A DNA stretch of 22,151 bases from Silene noctiflora (lineage: Eukaryota > Streptophyta > Magnoliopsida > Caryophyllales > Caryophyllaceae), in contig VHZZ01000256.1 of the NCBI GenBank assembly GCA_009801015.1, forward strand, positions 68,805-90,955, written 5' to 3'. A program made the position numbers and the translations under genes. Under the pieces are notes generated by a model. That model searched no databases. It worked only from the letters and a program-made list of their open reading frames with translations, and was not told the DNA's origin. Positions 19,901-22,151 of the stretch are shown here, in pieces (positions within the stretch are counted from its first letter, which is position 1; each line of letters starts with the position of its first letter).

Positions 19901-20965
19901 AATTGTTCAAGTCAAACTGACCCCTGGATGCATCAAATACAGTTTCAAGATCAGATAAAGGAAACATAAGAAGGAAGTCTTGAAAATACAGGGAGTAAAT
20001 TAGTGATAACAAGTGACAGAAGGATTGGCAGTTTACAGCTCCGCCTCTCATCATCCCATTTTCAATTACTAGACAATATGCAAAAATGCTATCAGTCTCA
20101 TAAAGCTTACTGAATGCCACTGCCACCAGTGCAAGTACCATTACTTGTACAAATTCGCCGACTCCCATTCACACCATTGCTGGCTATCGCTCCCCGGTCC
20201 AAATAATTAATTAAATTGATCACACAGAAAATTGCAAGCAACCTGCATAAATCCACACAATAAGTATCAAGCAGCAGCAGCATCCTCCTCGTTATTGTTT
20301 CCTAAACACACTCAAACACTACTACTGAGCATCAAAATTCTTAACTTTCGATCATACAACACATTTACCTACTTTACCTGCATCAAGTAATCCCAACTTT
20401 CAACTGCCAGTGTATAAAATACATAAATAAGCTGACATAACAAGCACCAAAATCCAAACTTTTCATGATCTATAATTACCAGCAGAACATCACAGCTACA
20501 TTCTAACGACTAAGAACTTACCATAGTTACAGTTAAAACAACACCATATTACATAAATCACACCCCAAACAATTACCCAATTGCAAAGATTCAAACTTTC
20601 ACCAACCCAAATCTACTAAAATTGAAAACCCAAAATCAAATCAACAACAACATTACTCCTGCAAATTGCGGGGAAAGGGGGACTCGGATGTATGCAGCCC
20701 TACCCTTATGTTAACAACACAAACAGACTATTTCCGAATGACGAAAGATGAAAATTGCGTCGAGAACTACATCGAATGAGTAAAGTATAAAGAAAAGGTG
20801 GGACCTTTTAGGAGTAAACCAAGATGGATTCATAGTACTAGAATCATTAATCTGAGGAACACCCATTTGCCCAATTTCAATCTTTGTCTCCTTTTCAGTA
20901 ACAACCTCAACAACTACTGAGGATTCCTTTGTTTCCTCCTTTGATTTACTATTTTCTTCACCCAT
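13913..20965 (-). CDS. Spinster-like major-facilitator transporter, 16 exons, 539 aa
   Basis: Exons in order: 20965-20805, 20242-20111, 19923-19822, 19009-18905, 18831-18756, 18522-18448, 17914-17812, 17721-17656, 17542-17467, 17131-17043, 16877-16801, 16422-16309, 16032-15913, 15392-15264, 14401-14323, 14028-13913. They total 1,620 bp, all GT-AG and in frame to TAA. The first ATG of the frame is 20965; a GTG three codons earlier is not needed. Residues 1-54 are charged and probably cytosolic. TM1 (55-75) has the spinster NYLDRG motif (D69, R70). The MFS loop GLLVASPIFASLTKRVNPFR is 118-137, and GVGEASF with E173 lies in TM4. Residues 252-305 form the variable middle loop. HCVKPSLRPLxMAMSTVSIHIFGD-type sequence at 441-464 is diagnostic. 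Arabidopsis relatives are annotated as probable sphingolipid transporters; the true substrate is uncertain. The C-terminus ends with an APLL motif. Introns over 300 bp: 1, 3, 6, 9, 11, 13, 14; introns 11 and 13 show nothing I recognise. Confidence 0.94.
14135..14243. mobile_element. Small TIR element (MITE), copy in spinster intron 15
   Basis: The left end TATATGAGACGGTTGTAT (14139-14156) and the reverse complement of the right end, TATGTGAGACGGTTGTAT, match at 17 of 18 positions; weaker similarity extends a few bases outward. Length is about 109 bp, with no coding capacity. It fills over a third of the 294-bp last intron. Confidence 0.75.
14438..14494. repeat. 21-bp perfect direct repeat at the edge of a transposon
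   Basis: AGCCAGATGAGTTTGGTGCTC occurs at 14438-14458 and again at 14474-14494, separated by 15 bases. The second copy runs directly into the left inverted repeat of the element starting at 14491. Confidence 0.9.
14491..14881. mobile_element. Non-autonomous foldback element, hAT-like ends
   Basis: The left end GCTCTGTTTGGCAA and the reverse complement of the right end, GCTCTGTTTGGTAA, match at 13 of 14 positions. The inside is built from repeated, partly inverted words (CAGCTACCTT, TCAGGTACC, AGCTTATTT), including an 11-bp perfect stem GTAGCTTATTT with loop AACC near 14587-14612. There is no coding capacity. Ends of this kind are common in plant hAT-type MITEs, but I find no convincing 8-bp target duplication. 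Confidence 0.6.
14911..14975 (-). mobile_element. 5'-truncated SINE fragment (Au-like) with 10-bp target duplication
   Basis: On the minus strand it reads ATCCGATCCCCCCTTACCCC, then GCAATTTGCGGGAGCC, then GAGGCATTGGGATAATGTTG. I recognise this as the 3' part of an Au-type plant SINE with a TTG-type tail. GTTGTAACTA occurs perfectly on both sides (14901-14910 and 14976-14985), as expected for target-primed insertion. Confidence 0.7.
15393..15912 (-). other. Spinster intron 13 (520 bp)
   Basis: AT-rich apart from a palindromic CGCCCTAGGCGCCC-like stretch at 15585-15597. A second GGGCGCCC occurs at 15706-15713. No gene or known element is recognised. Confidence 0.6.
16188..16289. mobile_element. 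Small TIR element (MITE), copy in spinster intron 12
   Basis: The left arm (16188-16214) begins AGACCGTCTCATATAA and ends GTGAGG. The reverse complement of the right arm (16289-16260) begins AGATGCTCTCACATAAT and also ends GTGAGG. These are inverted repeats of about 27-30 bases in a 102-bp element. Its right edge is only 17 bases from the 5' splice site at 16308. Confidence 0.65.
17377..17603. repeat. 19-bp perfect direct repeats flanking spinster exon 9
   Basis: GATGGTATGTTCTTGAGCA occurs at 17377-17395 (intron 9) and at 17585-17603 (intron 8). Exon 9 (17542-17467) lies between them. Confidence 0.9.
18157..18275. repeat. Two-copy direct repeat in spinster intron 6
   Basis: GTCATTCTTACCTATGGCGA at 18157 and GTCATTCTAACCTATGGTGA at 18248; each continues AGGTTC. 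The start-to-start distance is 91 bases. Intron 6 (17915-18447) shows nothing else notable. Confidence 0.8.
18583..18604. repeat. Poly(A) run in spinster intron 5
   Basis: A run of about 21 A on the plus strand, that is poly(T) on the gene's strand. This is a simple repeat and prone to length error in assembly. Confidence 0.85.
19010..19821 (-). other. Spinster intron 3 (812 bp)
   Basis: Mixed-composition DNA with no gene supported. The stretch 19575-19640 (a GGGGGAGGAGGTTTTGAAA-like sequence followed by AACCTGCAACC) resembles pieces of dispersed plant repeats, but I cannot assign a family. Confidence 0.6.
20641..20705 (-). mobile_element. SINE 3' fragment (Au-like) in spinster intron 1
   Basis: The minus strand carries GGGCTGCATACATCCGA, CCCCCTTTCCCCGCAATTTG and a TAATGTTGTTGTTG tail. 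It shares its core with the fragment at 14911-14975 but lacks the CCATTGAGGCATTGGG block. Target duplications are ambiguous because the flanks are AACAACA-like. Confidence 0.6.
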
Positions 20966-21262
20966 CTCTATCACAATAACCCAATAACAAAAAACTCAAA
21001 AAACACAAAAGTTTAATTTACTGTTCTTGGTAATTTGACTATTTTACTTGTTATTATCTCTTGAATATGATGTGATGTAATCAAAACTAAAAAGACAGTA
21101 AAAGGACAAAAACATTGAAGAAAAGAGAGTGTTTCACTAAGATTGGGCTCAAAGATTTGATTATTTTTTGGTTGTTATGTCAATATCAATGCCGTAGTAG
21201 GCGGATAAGTGGTTGATTGCTTTCCAAAAAAAAGTTGGAAAAACTTTAATTAGTAAATATTT

Positions 21263-21269
21263 ATTTATA
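21263..21269 (-). promoter_or_regulatory. Weak candidate TATA box of the spinster gene
   Basis: TATAAAT on the minus strand, about 300 bases upstream of the start codon. The whole region is AT-rich, so chance is a serious alternative. Confidence 0.25.
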
Positions 21270-21976
21270 TTTTATTATAATTATGGTTTTTTGGTTAAGA
21301 TTGGTTTTTGGGAAATATGATAATAATAATAATAACAATTTTTAACAGAATTTTAATCTCAAAAACAAATTTAACAGATTTATAGTATGATGATGAATGT
21401 TTTTGAAAGTATGATGATGATGATTGAGTTTGTCTAGTCATGCGCAGCATAAAAAAGGTCAGATTTTTAGGATCATGTTTCAATGATTCTTTTCCTGGTT
21501 ACACTCAAACTCTTCACATGGGTTTTCTATAATTTCAAGTTTACGTATGATATTGACTATGTGTGAGTATTTGAGTATTTTTCAAACACAAATATTTTCA
21601 TGAGCTTGTGCTTGTGTAAATGTGTAGTCATGTTTACAAAGTTCAGTAGGTGTTTTTTAACGGATATGTCAGTCTTCAGAATAAAACGGGTTAAATAATA
21701 CTTTATTATATGGTTGGGATAAAAAATTTGTTAATCTTAATACATTTTGTTTTTGTCTTATGTGTAATATTTGACTTGTTTAAGGTTATATCTTAAATGA
21801 GAATTTTGTGTACAAAGTTATAGGTTGAGCTAACTTAGATGGGGTTCAACTACTAAAGCTTTTGTTTAATTATTTCTAACCAAATTTGAAGGTGATAAAC
21901 ATAAAAAAAGGGATTAGATGGAAAAAGTTTGAAATATAGTATCAAGAGTCGTTTTATTGCATCATATAGTACGAAC

Positions 21977-22063
21977 CCGTGCAATTTTGCATGAGTTAAA
22001 ACTAGTAGTACTTTAAAATATATTTGATAGATACTAGTTTGACTCCCGTGCGTTGTAACGGGG
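21977..22063. repeat. Foldback repeat with CCCGTGCGTTG-type ends
   Basis: The left arm (21977-22008) starts CCCGTGCAATTTTGCATGAG and ends AAACTAGTA. The right arm (22032-22063), reverse-complemented, starts CCCGTTACAACGCACGGGAG and ends AAACTAGTA. The arms enclose about 23 bases. The motif TCCCGTGCGTTGTAACGGGG is of a kind seen widely in plant dispersed repeats. Confidence 0.6.
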
Positions 22064-22151
22064 TAATTAACTTAGTTATAATTTTGCATCCTATGTCTAA
22101 TTTTGTTTACATATGATTAAAATATTTTTTTTCAAATAAAATAAAACATAA

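Larger units (their letters stand above)
20966..22151. other. Upstream region of the spinster gene
   Basis: AT-rich DNA with no supported gene. It contains the presumed leader and promoter of the spinster gene, short ATG/TGA trinucleotide runs (21310-21330 and 21386-21422) and a foldback repeat near the right edge. The rest is featureless to me. Confidence 0.65.

Noticed and set aside
1-22151. CRISPR arrays, bacterial operons, rRNA or complete tRNA genes
   Set aside because: None seen; the window is eukaryotic nuclear DNA with spliceosomal introns.

Overview
The window is plant nuclear DNA. It holds GT-AG introns, an LTR retrotransposon, SINE and MITE remnants, and two long multi-exon membrane-transporter genes whose proteins resemble those of flowering plants. 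Recurrent words such as TACTCCGTA and GAGACCGTCTC made me think of Caryophyllales (beet, spinach and quinoa relatives), but that is memory-based and tentative. One undetermined base (N, 8073) suggests a draft assembly.

Layout. (1) 1-4614: a Ty1/copia retrotransposon on the minus strand, cut by the left window edge inside its 3' LTR. The visible 95 bp of the two LTRs are identical. Gag and pol share one frame that is broken by two in-frame stops (TAG 3326-3324 and TAA 902-900). (2) 4615-6240: upstream region of a plus-strand gene. It contains a 218-bp C-rich insertion with 13/14-bp target-site-like repeats, and a diverged tandem duplication that carries two TATATAG boxes. (3) 6241-12547: a complete 14-exon gene for a nucleobase-ascorbate transporter (518 aa), with a 2.3-kb first intron. 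(4) 12548-13912: intergenic DNA between two convergent genes. (5) 20965-13913, minus strand: a complete 16-exon gene for a spinster-like major-facilitator transporter (539 aa); its introns have collected small mobile elements. (6) 20966-22151: AT-rich DNA upstream of the spinster gene, ending in a small foldback repeat.

Both cellular gene models were built by hand. Every junction is GT-AG and every exon joins in frame to a terminal stop. The genes are convergent neighbours, and nothing shows that they act in one pathway. The copia element reads away from the NAT gene and ends 1.6 kb upstream of its start codon.

I did not find a new type of biological system. The points most worth a second look are: two nonsense codons in a retrotransposon with identical LTR ends, one lying exactly at the gag/protease junction; the duplicated NAT core promoter and a hairpin next to its start codon; substitutions at two usually conserved NAT positions; one roughly 105-bp MITE family in introns of both genes; and a 5'-truncated SINE with perfect 10-bp target-site duplications.
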